DNA from: Ambrosia x helenae | Taxonomy: Eukaryota > Streptophyta > Magnoliopsida > Asterales > Asteraceae | Length of the DNA: 64,000 nucleotides | Assembly (NCBI GenBank): GCA_030844895.1 | Contig: CM061224.1 | Span: forward strand, 3,249,591-3,313,590 | Direction: 5' to 3' | Shown here: one piece after another, positions 12,240 through 23,700 of the stretch | Position numbering within the stretch: the stretch's first letter is position 1 | Layout of the letters: each line of letters opens with the position of its first letter | Notes under the pieces: model-generated | What the model was told of the DNA's origin: nothing | The model's input: only the letters and a program-made list of their open reading frames with translations | Databases searched by the model: none | Position numbers and translations under genes: made by a program

Positions 12240-13090
12240 AAGCAATGCAACTACAAAACCCAAGTATGAGAATTTTTTTAACATTAACTTTCATTAAACA
12301 CGAGGCAAATCCTTAAACCGAGGATCGCCCAAAACTAATTACACATATACAAGGGGTCCTTGACCCAATCATTCCAAACAATATATTTAAACTTCGATCT
12401 ATGTTTTAACCATAAGAACGAAATAGAATTCACCTCGGCTACAACCACTCTAACTTGCCTTGACGCATGTTGAAAAACCTTAGCATTCCGTGTCTTCCAT
12501 AAAACCCAAATCGTAACCATAACAATGCCTCTAACAATCTTTTTCTCTACTTACCTCCATGGACATTCCTATATGTTGCATTAAATCTTCAACCTCATAT
12601 GCAAAAAAAAGGTTCCAATTTGCACCACTTACAAATGAAGCTTCACACACCATACGAGAATCCACAGCCCACAAAAAGATGGTTGACTTCTTCATTCCCG
12701 GTATCACAAAGGGGACAAGACGCATCAGCTATATTTATTCTTCTTTTCGTGAGAGCCCCCCGAATGGGAAGTCTATCAAACTCGGCCCTCCACGAAACCA
12801 TGTTAACTTTTATTGGAACCTAACCTTCCCACTTCATGATATGCTCTCGAGTACCACCCCTATCTTTTTGCAGAAGATCTTTGAAGCCGGCCACCGAAAA
12901 AACTGCACTTGTGTCATTATCCGAGTACCGCTTGTCTTCCACAGTGGAGATCGAGAATCCTTGTAGCATAACAGTTAAGTCTTGGTGTTCGAAAATCTGC
13001 TCCACTGTCAAAAAGCCCCTCTGCCACTCCCCCGAAAACGACTTCCAACACCCCGTGAGAGCCCTCTTAATTGGAAGGAAGGATCACAAT
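12240..13090 (-). pseudogene. L1-type LINE remnant (C-terminal region)
   Basis: Minus-strand pieces in different frames resemble the end of L1 ORF2: a stretch before the zinc-binding RT-associated domain (12820-13090), the domain itself (12531-12725) and the tail beginning VLWKTRNAKVFQ (12335-12510). Stops and frame changes make it non-functional. It resembles the L1 at 18993-19893 in domain order but is more decayed. Confidence 0.7.
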
Positions 13091-13155
13091 TAATTATATG
13101 TAAATAACTTCATGTGATCAAATTTGTTTGTACTTATCTTATATATTCTAATCTA

Positions 13156-13413
13156 GGGATGAGCTCGGTACTATATTGTACGAACCGATCCTGATATCAA
13201 ATTTATCGATAGTAATTTTCGCCAAAACTTAGTACTAATGTTGATACCTAAAATATACAATACGGGTATTTTAAGGTAAAATACAACTTGAACCTCTACC
13301 AAACCGATACAGATATCAAAAATACCGATACCGAAAATGAACCGATATCAGTACTTTCAGTACCGTATTGGTATTTTCGGTATTTTTTAAACTGAAATGC
13401 TGATCTCTATTCT
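13156..13413. mobile_element. MITE-like repeat rich in ACCGATACCG words
   Basis: Starts AGGGATGAGC and ends GCTGATCTCT, imperfect inverted ends. Near-matching 8-mers (ATTCTAAT and ATTCTTAT) lie just outside, suggesting a hAT-type element. The interior is dense in CCGATAC/GGTATTTTCGG words. Related sequence lies at 35290-35403 and 56327-56449. Confidence 0.55.
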
Positions 13414-13694
13414 TATCCAAAACATCTAGTTACGTGCGCATGTTGCTTTCATGCGCAACTTTAGTCTATTAGTTTTTTTTATTTCTTTTGCTAAGTACAT
13501 ATAGTGCTTTGTAATCTTATTCAAGTTAACGAAATTAAATAAGAAAATTATCCCAATTGTTTGTCTCTGATCATATGTCTCAATGAACTGCTTTAATATC
13601 ATGTTATGAGGACAACTTACGGGTTATACGTCAAAATTTTATGATGTTACATGTAAATTTTTTTAAAAACAACATTCAATTTTTAAATTTCAAG

Positions 13695-13760
13695 ACAAAG
13701 AAAATTACATCAAGATAGCAGGTAGACGGGCAACAAGCTGCGCCGCCACCCCTGTCTGAA
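13695..13760 (-). pseudogene. C-terminal scrap of the RT-like family
   Basis: The minus strand reads ...VAAQLVARLPAILM, matching the end of the pseudogene at 12170-12215 (shared GGCGCAGCTTGTTGCCCG). It is a third fragment of the family, in opposite orientation to the nearby copy. Confidence 0.65.
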
Positions 13761-13947
13761 TTTGACCACTTAATTTTATAACTAGATTTTTTTTGGAATA
13801 AAAGAGAGATTCTAATCGTCATTTGCATTTTTACTACAGCCTAGCAAGGGTTAAAAAAATAAAAATAAGTTGAGATTTGAAGCTAAGAAATAAATGATTG
13901 GAAATTTGGGCTAAAAGTAATACTCATTAGCTGATCAAGTGACGTTA

Positions 13948-15188
13948 GACCACCCGTAGTGGGGCGCTACTTGCCAAATTTTTTTAAAAATAGCGCCCGG
14001 AACACCACCATGGGGGGGCGCTATTTTGTAAAATCCACCGGGAGCGTTATATATATAACGCTATGTAACAAATGAACCAACCAATCAGTATACGACACGT
14101 GGCGTGGTGTAAGAAAAAAACGGTCAAAAAGATTTGACCGTTGCAAATTTATTTTTTTGAACGTTATTTTTTTGAACGGTAACATTTATTTTTTTTATAC
14201 TTTATATATAAACACAAATGTCACGGGTTTGCCGAGGTCTACCAACGCTGCAAGGACAACAGGGCCAGCGGGGAAGGTGATGACGGTGTGTTGGCCAGGG
14301 CGTTGGACGAGATGAGAGAGACCCGCGGGCCGTTCCCGTATTTGAGGATATGGGAGATGTTGAGACATAGTCTTAAGTGGGCTGATGTCCCGCCTATGGG
14401 GTCGGGCAGTGCGCGCAAGATTAGGAGAGGAAGAGGATCAGGAGGAGGTGGACCGTCAAAAAGAAGCAAAACCACCTCCACGTCGCGAGATCCGGATATA
14501 CCGACATCCGATGCTCGCTTTGTGAGTTTAGATGATCCTGTTGACTTGGAGGATGAGGAGGAGTTTGATATTCCAAGACCACCCGGTAGACGATCAAAAA
14601 AGGGTGGCAAGGCGGAGTCGTCTTCGACAGGAGGTGGTTTTGATGAAATGAATCAACGACTACAGGATCTTCAAGACCTCGGCCAAAGACGTCTACAAAC
14701 TATGGACCAGAGAGTGGCCCAGAATAAGAGGTTCGTCGACATTCAAGAGGCGAGGCAAAGGGAAAAGGACATCGAGTTTTTGTCCAAACCGATCGACCAC
14801 CTCGAGGGAGAAGCCCTACTCCTCGCGATTCATCACAGACAAGAAATCCTTGCGAAATATAACCTGCAGTAGTTTATTTAAGTTGTTTTTTTTTTAATTT
14901 GGTATTGTAGTTTATTTAACTTGTTTGTTTTTTTTAATTTAATTAATATTAGTTGTGTGTTTTTATTATTATTTGTAATTTTTTTATATTTATTTGCATT
15001 TTATTTTAATTATTTTGAATTAAAAGATTAAAAAAAAATAAAAAAATCAACCAATCACAATCAGGGGCTTTATAAATAAAGCCCCACCACTACACCCCTT
15101 TTTCAGTTTCTCTCTCCACGCTGACTCAGCAGCCACGTGGACCAATCAGGAAGAGGGGCTTTATAAATAAAGCCCCCCACACATGGTC
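13948..15188 (+). mobile_element. PIF/Harbinger-like element with truncated ORF1
   Basis: 1241 bp flanked by TTA on both sides (13945-13947 and 15189-15191). Ends are inverted: GACCACCCGTAGTGGGGCG at the left, and ...CCCCACACATGGTC at the right. It carries the C-terminal part of a Harbinger-type ORF1 (14227-14872) and no DDE transposase. Two hairpin-forming stretches lie near the right end at 15064-15085 and 15155-15176 (10-bp arms GGGGCTTTAT / ATAAAGCCCC). Confidence 0.8.
14227..14872 (+). pseudogene. Truncated Harbinger ORF1 (NAM-associated C-terminal region)
   Basis: The open frame begins about 20 codons before the first potential start and has no ATG or Myb/SANT domain upstream. Its order matches the C-terminal two-thirds of the intact ORF1 at 17429-18701: a HSLKW motif, a basic Gly/Ser-rich linker, an acidic DLEDEEEFD patch followed by RPPGR, then a charged coiled coil ending with EILAKYNLQ (compare DIIEKYNLN). 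This is typical of Myb/SANT proteins with a NAM-associated C-terminal domain. The N-terminal part has been lost, so it is probably non-functional. Confidence 0.75.
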
Positions 15189-15191
15189 TTA

Positions 15192-17096
15192 TTGAACATA
15201 TATGTAGCTTATTCCATTGATCATTAATAGTATGATGCATAGTGATTTTTTTGAAATGGTTACTTAATAATCACATATCTTTCTATATAAATAACTATTA
15301 TTTTCTATATAAATTTAGCATAGAAAAGATGCTAATATTCCCTTTAGCTTTTTCCTTTTTGTCTTCTACCACATAAAAGTCCAATAACTCGTGTACAGGA
15401 CACAATAATTTTCTATTATGACTCGTGTACACAATATTTTTGCTTTAAACTAATCTTTAATTTTACATGCCAATTTTGTATGCATCGGGAAGAGGAAGAA
15501 AGAGATGGTACATTGCATGTGCGTATGAATAAAGCATGTATAAAGAGTAAAGGAAGCTGGACACAATAGCAAACCAGTTTTAAATAAAGTGTAATAATCA
15601 TGTGTTCTTTTGATTCACAAGTATATTTTCCTAACAATGTAACTCTATATTTATAACTTTACCCATCTATGAATTGGTATAATACGTGTTATGATCCGAA
15701 TAATAATATCAAGAACATAAGCTTTGATGAACCAAATCTCATGCTTTCACTTAACATCCATATTGTGCTAGAATGGAGGACTTGATGGTGATCTTGAGAT
15801 CCAAAACCTAACCCATTTATGAATAAGTCTAGTCCATGTTAGGATTTGGATTAAGTCAAGAACCCATAAAGCTTTGATGAATTGAAGTTAACAACTAGTT
15901 TAAAACAACATTCAAGCCTAAAGATTCATCGAATAACATCCATACATCGGGTATAAATAGACAAGACTATTAGACAATTGGATCGACTCCTAGACTCTTT
16001 TCTTATTGATTTAAAGAAAACTTGATACATGTTCAATATATTCTACCTATCTATTTATAAAGAAAAACAACTCTTGTTGCTTAAATCAAGCATTGCTTAA
16101 TTCATGTTTTGATCCACTGACTTTTGACTATGACTTTTGACAGCTTTATTTTGGAAATTAACTAATCAACTCTTTCCAGTTTTCATAGTTAACAGAAACA
16201 TGTAAATAATAAGTTCTCTTTGTTTCACACACGCATCATGAATTCTTGATCGTATTCTGATATTCTCTCACTGTACCATTCTGACTAGAGCTTCGAAGGA
16301 AAATCAATAAAAGAAAAGATATTTTAAAAAAATTATTCGAAAATAATATTCATCTAATTGAATAACTTCATCGTATATTCGCATATAAAAAGGCCAGAGT
16401 ATTTTAAATAGGTAATATATAATTTTGTACAAAACAAAAAGCAATAACATGGTGGTTGGACATCACATCTTATAACCACCTCATTGAAGATACTAATTTA
16501 AAATACATACAACCGTGAAGCAACAATTCCATACCTATGACAACTTGGAAAGCTTTAATAATGTGTATATTATTCATATTTGTCTATTTTGAATAATTTT
16601 TTATAAATGTTATAGAGTTGATGGAATTAATCCTAAATTTGGCTAAAATTGAAAGGAGGCAAACGTTGAAGGGGCGTTTAAGATAATTAAACGTGACTTT
16701 AGTGATAATTGTTAGTTAATTAAGTATTAGAGTTGGTACTAGTTTATGAAGATTTGTTTAGGTTTAGTATAAATAAACTGATATATGGTTAATGTTTTAT
16801 TTGTGGTTTTGATTAATAACACAAGACTATGTGTACAGTCTTTCTCATTCTTGTTTCTCTTCTTGTGTATGAAGTTTGTGAGTGATCGATCCAATTGTCT
16901 CCGACAGTTGTGATAACTTGTTAACTTTTTTAATTATCATTAAATAATTGTTTGTTATTAACTCTGATTTAAAATGTTTAATACAAATATAGCATGAACA
17001 TTCACTCCATCTAGACAATAGTGACGGATAAACAAACAGTTATGACAAATGATAACATAATATGAAATGCGATTTGTTCTACTCATTGCCCTTTTT
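15192..17096. other. Spacer with a decayed internal duplication
   Basis: About 1.9 kb of AT-rich sequence with no supported gene. Sequence at 15661-15750 (ACCCATCTATGAAT ... AAGCTTTGATGAAC) recurs in degraded form at 15812-15890, suggesting an old tandem duplication of about 150 bp. Confidence 0.5.
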
Positions 17097-17099
17097 TTA

Positions 17100-18989
17100 G
17101 ACTATGCGGAGTCGGGGCGGGAGGGGCTGGAACACCGCCACTAACCGGCGTGGAAGGGGGCGGGAGTGGGGGGGGGGCGGGAGGGAAGTCACTGGCGTGG
17201 GGGGGTGTGATTGTACACGTGGCGCGCGATCATTGGGGGAGGAGTAAAGTTACCGTTTAAAAAAAAAAAAAAAATTTAAAACCCCAACGGCTAGGCAACG
17301 GTCAAAAAAAAAATTTATAAATTACCCCCATTTCACTACAAAACACCCACTTTAACCAATTTTTATACACTTTTCAACCAAATTTTATACACTTTTCATC
17401 TAAATTTTATACACTTCCTCAACCAACAATGAACCCATACAACCGAGGCTTCGACCCGAACAACCCTTACGCGTTTGTCCCAAACCCGAATACACCACCG
17501 GTTCGCCCGATCCCAAACCGTCCACCCATTCCTTCACCTTGTCCCGACTACGCGGGTTATGCGGGTTTCATTAGTGGGCAAATTTATCCGAATTTCCCAT
17601 TCAATGATTCTCTCGTTCCTTCACAACTTCCTTCACAACTTCCTTCACAACTTCCTTTAACCCAAACCGTACCCGAAACACAACCCCAAAATGTCGCGGG
17701 ATCATCTTCGGGTAAAACCCCCCCTGCAAGAAGAAGTCACAGGAGGAAGACCCCGGAGGAGAAAGCAATAGCCGCCGCTAACCGCCAACCACTTAAGTGG
17801 ACACCCGATGAAGAGCTCGCTATAACGAAAGCGTGGATAAGCGAGTCGGAAAAACAAGAAGGTATTTGTAATAATTTTTTTTAACATGATTTTTATTTGT
17901 AAGGTGTTGCTAATATTTTTTTTTTTTTTTGAAGGAACTAGTCGCCATAAAATCGACTTTTGGAACGACATAAACGCCGCGTTCCATGGGTTGATGGGAC
18001 GAGAGTTCTATCGAGCAAACGATAGTCTCTCGTCCAAGTGGACAGAGATAAACAGGGCAATGAACGCGTTTCAACCGCATTATTATTACGCAAGAAACAA
18101 TCCAAAAAGCGGTGAAACGGACACCGACAGCCTGAGCCGGTCGCTATTAGCGTATCGTAACGAAACCGGTCTCGAATTCAAGTTTCTTCATTGTTGGGAA
18201 GTCGCCAAGAACCACTCAAAATGGGCGTACGTCCCCACTGCAAGCAACTCCGCAAAAAGGTCGAAAACAAATTCGTCAAGAAACCGTCAAACTGATCCTG
18301 AAAACGTAGAAGCCGTTAATTTGGATGATGACGAGTTTGAAGAGGAATTGAGTCGCCCACCCGGTAGAGATAAGTCAAAAAAGAGGGCGCAAAAATCTAC
18401 TGCCTCGGGTTCGGGTTCTGGATCAACCGGCGCCTACAGCGTTGACTTGCAAGATTTAAATGCCACCATGATTCAGTTCAATACGATTCAAGAAAAAATG
18501 CTCGAGGAGAAAAAAAATATTCGCGAAGCGTTTGAAAAGAAGTTGACTATGAAAGAGCGCAAATTGTCTATCAGAGAGCAGCGCGAAAAACGCGAGGATT
18601 TGAAATTTCTCGCCATGAACACCGACCATATGCAAGGGCCGGAGTTAGAGATGACGCTTCAAATGAAGCGTGATATTATCGAAAAATATAATCTGAACTG
18701 ATTTATTAGTTTTTAATTTTTTTCGGTTTTATTGTATTTTTTTTTATTTTCTAGGTTTTTTTTTTGTATTTTTCTAGGTTTTTATTAATTAAAAATATTT
18801 ATTATTATTATTGTTTTATATATCAAAGTTAAAAAAAAAAAAAAAAACAAAATGCCACATGGCACTTCCCCCCACCTCTTCCCCCCCTTCCACTCCCCAC
18901 AATTATTTTCCCCCCCAAAAGGGCCCCACAAGTGCCACATGGCGCTTCCCCCCACCTCTCCCCCCCCCCCCCCACCACTCCTTATAGTC
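17100..18989 (+). mobile_element. PIF/Harbinger-like element carrying only ORF1
   Basis: 1890 bp with inverted ends (GACTATGCGGAGT at the left, ACTCCTTATAGTC at the right) and the 3-bp duplication TTA at 17097-17099 and 18990-18992. Subterminal regions are strongly GC-rich (G-runs left, C-runs right). It contains one intact spliced gene (17429-18701) and no transposase frame, so it would depend on a relative for movement. The MITE at 35661-35978 is a deletion derivative of the same family. Confidence 0.88.
17429..18701 (+). CDS. Harbinger ORF1: Myb/SANT-like, NAM-associated protein
   Basis: Two exons, 17429-17861 and 17935-18701, with GT and AG at the intron ends and matching phase (1). Together they give 399 codons without a stop. 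Residues 1-100 are Pro/Gln/Asn-rich, including three SQLP repeats near residue 70. A SANT/trihelix-like domain starts at PLKWTPDEELAITKAW (about residue 125) and crosses the intron. Then come HSKW, an acidic EEEL stretch with RPPGR, and a long Lys/Glu coiled coil from about residue 310. In PIF/Harbinger elements this protein partners the transposase and binds DNA. Many plant genomes annotate it as glutathione-transferase-T3-like or NAM-associated protein. The frame is intact although the transposase is absent. Expression is untested. Confidence 0.85.
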
Positions 18990-18992
18990 TTA

Positions 18993-19893
18993 ATCAACTT
19001 TCATTCAAACACAAAACGACTAGTTATTAGCAAAGCAGAAATAACTAGCCGAACACCAAAACAAAAATTACATCACATCAAAGGAGCACCATCTATCCCA
19101 ATCCACCGTACCTTGCCTAAACCTATACTTGTACCATAAGAAACCCAAAGCCTATAATGTCGACAACATTAATATTTTTCTTGGAAAAAAACCTTTTCAT
19201 TACGAGCCTTCCAAAGACGCCAACAAACGATAATAACTATGTCATGAAGCACCCTTTTCTTGTTTCCACTCCCATCGTACCGATCATGGATACGAACCAA
19301 ATCCAACACGTCAAACGCATATACTTCCAGAATACGACTCGACACCACCTCGAAATAGCACCCAAAACGCCCGCTGAAACCGAGCAACCTGTTAACAAAT
19401 GTTCAGTGGTTTCTTCTTTAGAATCACACCATTCACACATTAAATTTTTGAGTTGGATGTGTCTTCGCAACAACGCCATCTTAGTAGGAAGTCGGTCCAA
19501 AACGGCTCGCCACATAAACACGTTACATTTACTTGGCACCCACTTACTCCACTGAAAAACGCTTTGCTCATTACAACCCAATCCCTGCAGCCATCTCTTG
19601 GTGTCTGCAACTGAAAACACTTTGTTCCTATAGTCGTTCCATTCCCAGCTATCAGTTCTATCTAAAAGTACCACTTGCTGCAACATCACCTCCAATGCAT
19701 CCCTTTCGGCCACTGCAACATTGCCTTCAACCATCCTTCTCCATTCCCAGTTAACAACATTAACAGTAGCAGAATTACAACATCGCTCAGCAACACAAAC
19801 CTGTTTTTTTTCCAGCGCAAACAGGTTCGAAAAGCACTCCTTTAACGGAACATTACACAGCCAACAATCCAACCAAAAACGAATGTCTGACCC
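18993..19893 (-). pseudogene. L1 LINE, 3' part (zinc-binding RT-associated domain)
   Basis: The minus strand encodes the end of L1 ORF2: the IRFW region near 19880, FSVADTKRWLQ, KWVPSKCNVFMWRAVLDRLPT and the CEWCDSKEETTEHLLTGC zinc-binding motif, then CWRLWKARNEKVFFQEKY in a shifted frame. The upstream part of the same LINE lies at 31738-32135, separated by the Tat element. Across the GACCC target duplication the conserved GNG..IRFW motif is continuous. Frame shifts near 19240-19390 show it is not functional now. Confidence 0.85.
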
Positions 19894-20661
19894 TGAAGGG
19901 GTAGGGTACCGCTTTCAGGCGCACCCTACCCGCCATACAAAAAAGCCTCCACTGGAAGTTCTAACACCCGCGGGAAGAATCACTTCCAGGAGCACCACAG
20001 CGCCAAAGGCGCAGGGCCACCAGTTGGCAACACCCAAAGACATTCCCCCTGGACACCAACTTGCCTCCTCCCGTCAGATGTCAGCTGACAAGTGGTCAGC
20101 CGTCTGACATCTGACGCCCCTGCACACCATCCACGGCACGCCACGTGTGTGGTGGACGAAGAACCTCCCAACCTGCCAACCACGAGGTGACACGTGGTCC
20201 AATCAGAAGAAGCCCTCCCCAACTTGGATCACTTTACCTAACCAAGGGTTAGGATCCAACTAAGAGGGCCTACCAACCAACCGGCCCGGTCCCCAGGCCC
20301 GGCCCATTAAGGGATGAATGGGCTCCAGAATCCTCGGCCCATGCATCTCCTATAAAAGGAGGACTCGACCTCCTTTCTCTCCACGTTGAAGACTAGCCAA
20401 TAAGAACGAACACACTTGTACTTCCACTTGTATCGTTATTCACACTATACATTAATAAAGGTCATCTTTCACAGTGGACGTAGATCTTACAAGATCGAAC
20501 CACTTATATCTTTGTCTATTGTGTATGATTGCTTGTCATTCGTGTATACAACCATAGACCAACCATCGTTGTGAGCCAAGGATTATACCCTGCTGCGAAC
20601 ACGAGTCGTCACCTCAAATACTACCCTACACCTAACCCCTTTTATACTCATTGTTTCTTCA
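19894..20661 (+). repeat. 5' LTR of the Tat element
   Basis: 768 bp. A TATA box (TATAAAAGG) lies at 20351-20359, preceded by G-box-like ACGTG words near 20137-20195. Transcription would start just downstream. Confidence 0.96.
20351..20359 (+). promoter_or_regulatory. LTR TATA box
   Basis: TATAAAAGG in the 5' LTR, followed by a pyrimidine-rich stretch. The identical site in the 3' LTR is at 31427-31435. Confidence 0.75.
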
Positions 20662-20662
20662 T

Positions 20663-20680
20663 TGGCGCCATCCGTACCGG
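20663..20680 (+). other. Primer-binding site region
   Basis: TGGCGCCATCCGTACCGG begins one base after the 5' LTR. TGGCGCC starts are typical of tRNA primer sites in Tat-type elements; I did not assign the tRNA. Confidence 0.7.
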
Positions 20681-20726
20681 CTGAAAGACTCACAAAACTT
20701 TCAAAACCACATCCTTTACTCACAAA

Positions 20727-23700
20727 ATGGCTGATCTAACCCCTGTCGGATCCAAGGGAGCGACCCCCTCTACGGTCGTTCAGACCGCCAGAGCGGCAAC
20801 GCTCCAAACTCCGGATAAGGACACGCAGCCAGCAACCATAAGGGAGGAAACACCGCCCCGCGCGGTTTCGGCCTCAGAATCCTCCGAATCAGACGCACCC
20901 AACACACCCATGGACCCCGACGAGTGGCTCTTTAGAAAACAACTCAAAAACACCAAGATCTACCAGAATATGCTGGCAAAAATCCAAAACAGTAAATCCA
21001 AAAGCAAGGCTTCCCCCTCCGCCAAACACAGCCGGAAGGGGAAGGAAAAACAAACCACGCGTCCAAGGTCTCAGGGTGTAGGTCGCAGCAAAAACGCGCG
21101 CGACCAGGACCTAGTAGACTCTGCGTCGGAATCCGACGGCTACCAACCCACCAGCGATTCAGACGCAACAGCCTCAAGGGCCAAAAGGCGGAAGCTTGCA
21201 AAAACAAACTCGGCGACATCACACCACAAGGAAGATGACGACCTAAACAAACCGTACAGGCCTAAGTCGTTCGCCTTAAGTTCAAAATTCTGTCAAAGAA
21301 TAGCCACCGCACCCATAGGAAAACAAGCAAAACTCCCTAGCAGCATCGGCAGATACGATGGCCTGCGAGACCCCACGGACCATCTGCATGACTTCGAGTG
21401 CGCCGGAACCACAGTCCTCTGGCCTGTACAGGTTTGGTGTCACCTGTTTGCACAAACCCTTACCGGCGCAGCCAGAGTTTGGTTCGACAACCTCCCCATC
21501 GGGGGCATCTTAGATTTCGATGACCTCATCCAAAAATTCAAAGATCACTTCTCCCATCTCAGACGGCATAAACGAGATAAGGCCCACATCCTCCTTTGCC
21601 AGCGCACAGACAACGAGTCAATAGACGACTACATCGTGCGCTACAACAAAGAGGCGCTGCAAATAGGTTGTGGGGAAGAACTAACCCGCGCAGGCTTCAT
21701 CCACGGAGTACGCAGTGAGGATCTGATGAAAACCCTATCCGGGAAAACAGGAGTCCCTGATTCCTGGGAAGAAGTCATCAAAGCTTCAAAAATATACGCA
21801 TCCTCGGAGCGCTCCATCAAACAACAGCGCGGATATAACCAAACCAACAACTCCAACAGAAACAAGGGCAAGCAATCCGTGTGGTCCCGCATTTCAGGAC
21901 CAACAGACGAAGGCAAATACTCGCCCTCCATAGATGCCCGCCAGACAATCACAAACAGACAATCAAGGGACCACAAAGCCCAATCCAAGAAAACCACCGA
22001 CTGGACGCCGTTAACCAAAACTCCCTCACAGGTACTCAAGACAGAGCAAGTCACTTTCAAGGAGCCTAAAGTGTTGGGCAAACGAAAGAACGTGGACCGC
22101 ACCAAATACTGTGAGTACCATAACGATTACGGCCACCTGACGGACAATTGCTACAGCCTAAAACTAGAAATCGAGGCGGCACTAAAGACAGGCCAACTTG
22201 GTCACCTCGTCAAAAACGTTAACAGAGGCGGGCGCAACAACCAAGACGGCAAGCATGAAGAGCCCGGAAAGAAACCAATCCGGAACCTACAAACAAGTTA
22301 CATCAGGCACACTCCGCTTCATCATTGCAACATGATCTCCGACGCGGGAAAACGCCAAACTAAAGGAAAACGCCCAAGAGAGACCGACGACTCTTGGAAA
22401 GAGGTGGACGTCATCCTCCCCAGAGTGCGAGGCGGACCTTCCGCCACCGCGCCATTAATCGTCACCGCCGTCATAGGACATTATCGGACGCAATCAATGT
22501 TCCTAGACGGCGGAAGCAGCACTGACATCATATATGATCAGTGTTTTCAACAACTGGACGAGGATGACAAAGCCCGCCTCGTTCCAGTCAACGCACCAAT
22601 CTCAGGCTTTATTGACGAAGTCATCATGCCGCGTGGCATCATCACCTTCCCGGTTACTTTAACAGATGGTACCCACGAACGCACAGAGATCTGTGACTTC
22701 ATGGTCTTACCAGCCACTTCTCGCCACGATGTCCTACTAGGACGGGAAGGCTTGGCAAAGTTCAACGCCAACGCCTCCACCCCCCACCAAATGGTAGGTT
22801 TCCCAACCCGAACCGGCATTGCAATAATCCGCGGCAACAAACAGTGCCACGCGATCGACGTGGCAAAACCACAAAAAACCCAAACCCGATCGGAACCGGA
22901 AAACTGGGTTCTGAACCCTAAATTCCCGGACCAAACGGTCATCATCGGCCAAGAAATCTCCAACACCATACGGGCGCACCTTAAACAACTGCTAGTAAAG
23001 AACATAGACATATTTGCATGGCAACCATCTGACATGATCGGCGTTCCAAGAAACATCGCGGAACATAAACTCAACACGTACAGATCAGTGGAGCCAGTTG
23101 CCCAAAAGATGCGCAAAATGGGACCGGAGAAAACAAAGGCGATGAACGAACAAGTCAATGAGCTACTAAACGCTGGCATTATCCGCCCAATACGCTACCA
23201 AACATGGGTCGCCAACCCGGTCATGGTAGGAAAAGCGACAGGCGGATGGCGCATGTGCGTCGATTACAAAGATCTAAACAAAGCTTGTCCGAAGGATTGC
23301 TACCCTCTCCCAGAAATCGACTTAAAGGTAGACTCCCTAGCGCCATTCCGCTTCAAATGCTTCCTCGACGCCTACAAAGGCTACCATCAGATCCAAATGG
23401 CGAAGGAAGATGAAGACAAAACGGCCTTCCGCACAGACACAGGCATCTTCTGCTACACCAAAATGCCCTTCGGTCTGAAAAACGCGGGAGCCACATACCA
23501 ACGTCTCATGGACAGCGCTTTCATCCACGAGATAGGGGTGCGCTTGGAAGTATACGTGGATGACCTCGTCATCAAAAGCAAAGACGAAGACAACATGCTG
23601 GAAGACATCCAGAAAACATTCAGCCAACTGCGCAAGGTGCGCATGAAGCTCAACCCCAGCAAATGTTCCTTTGGCATGGAAGAGGGAAGATTCCTAGGCG

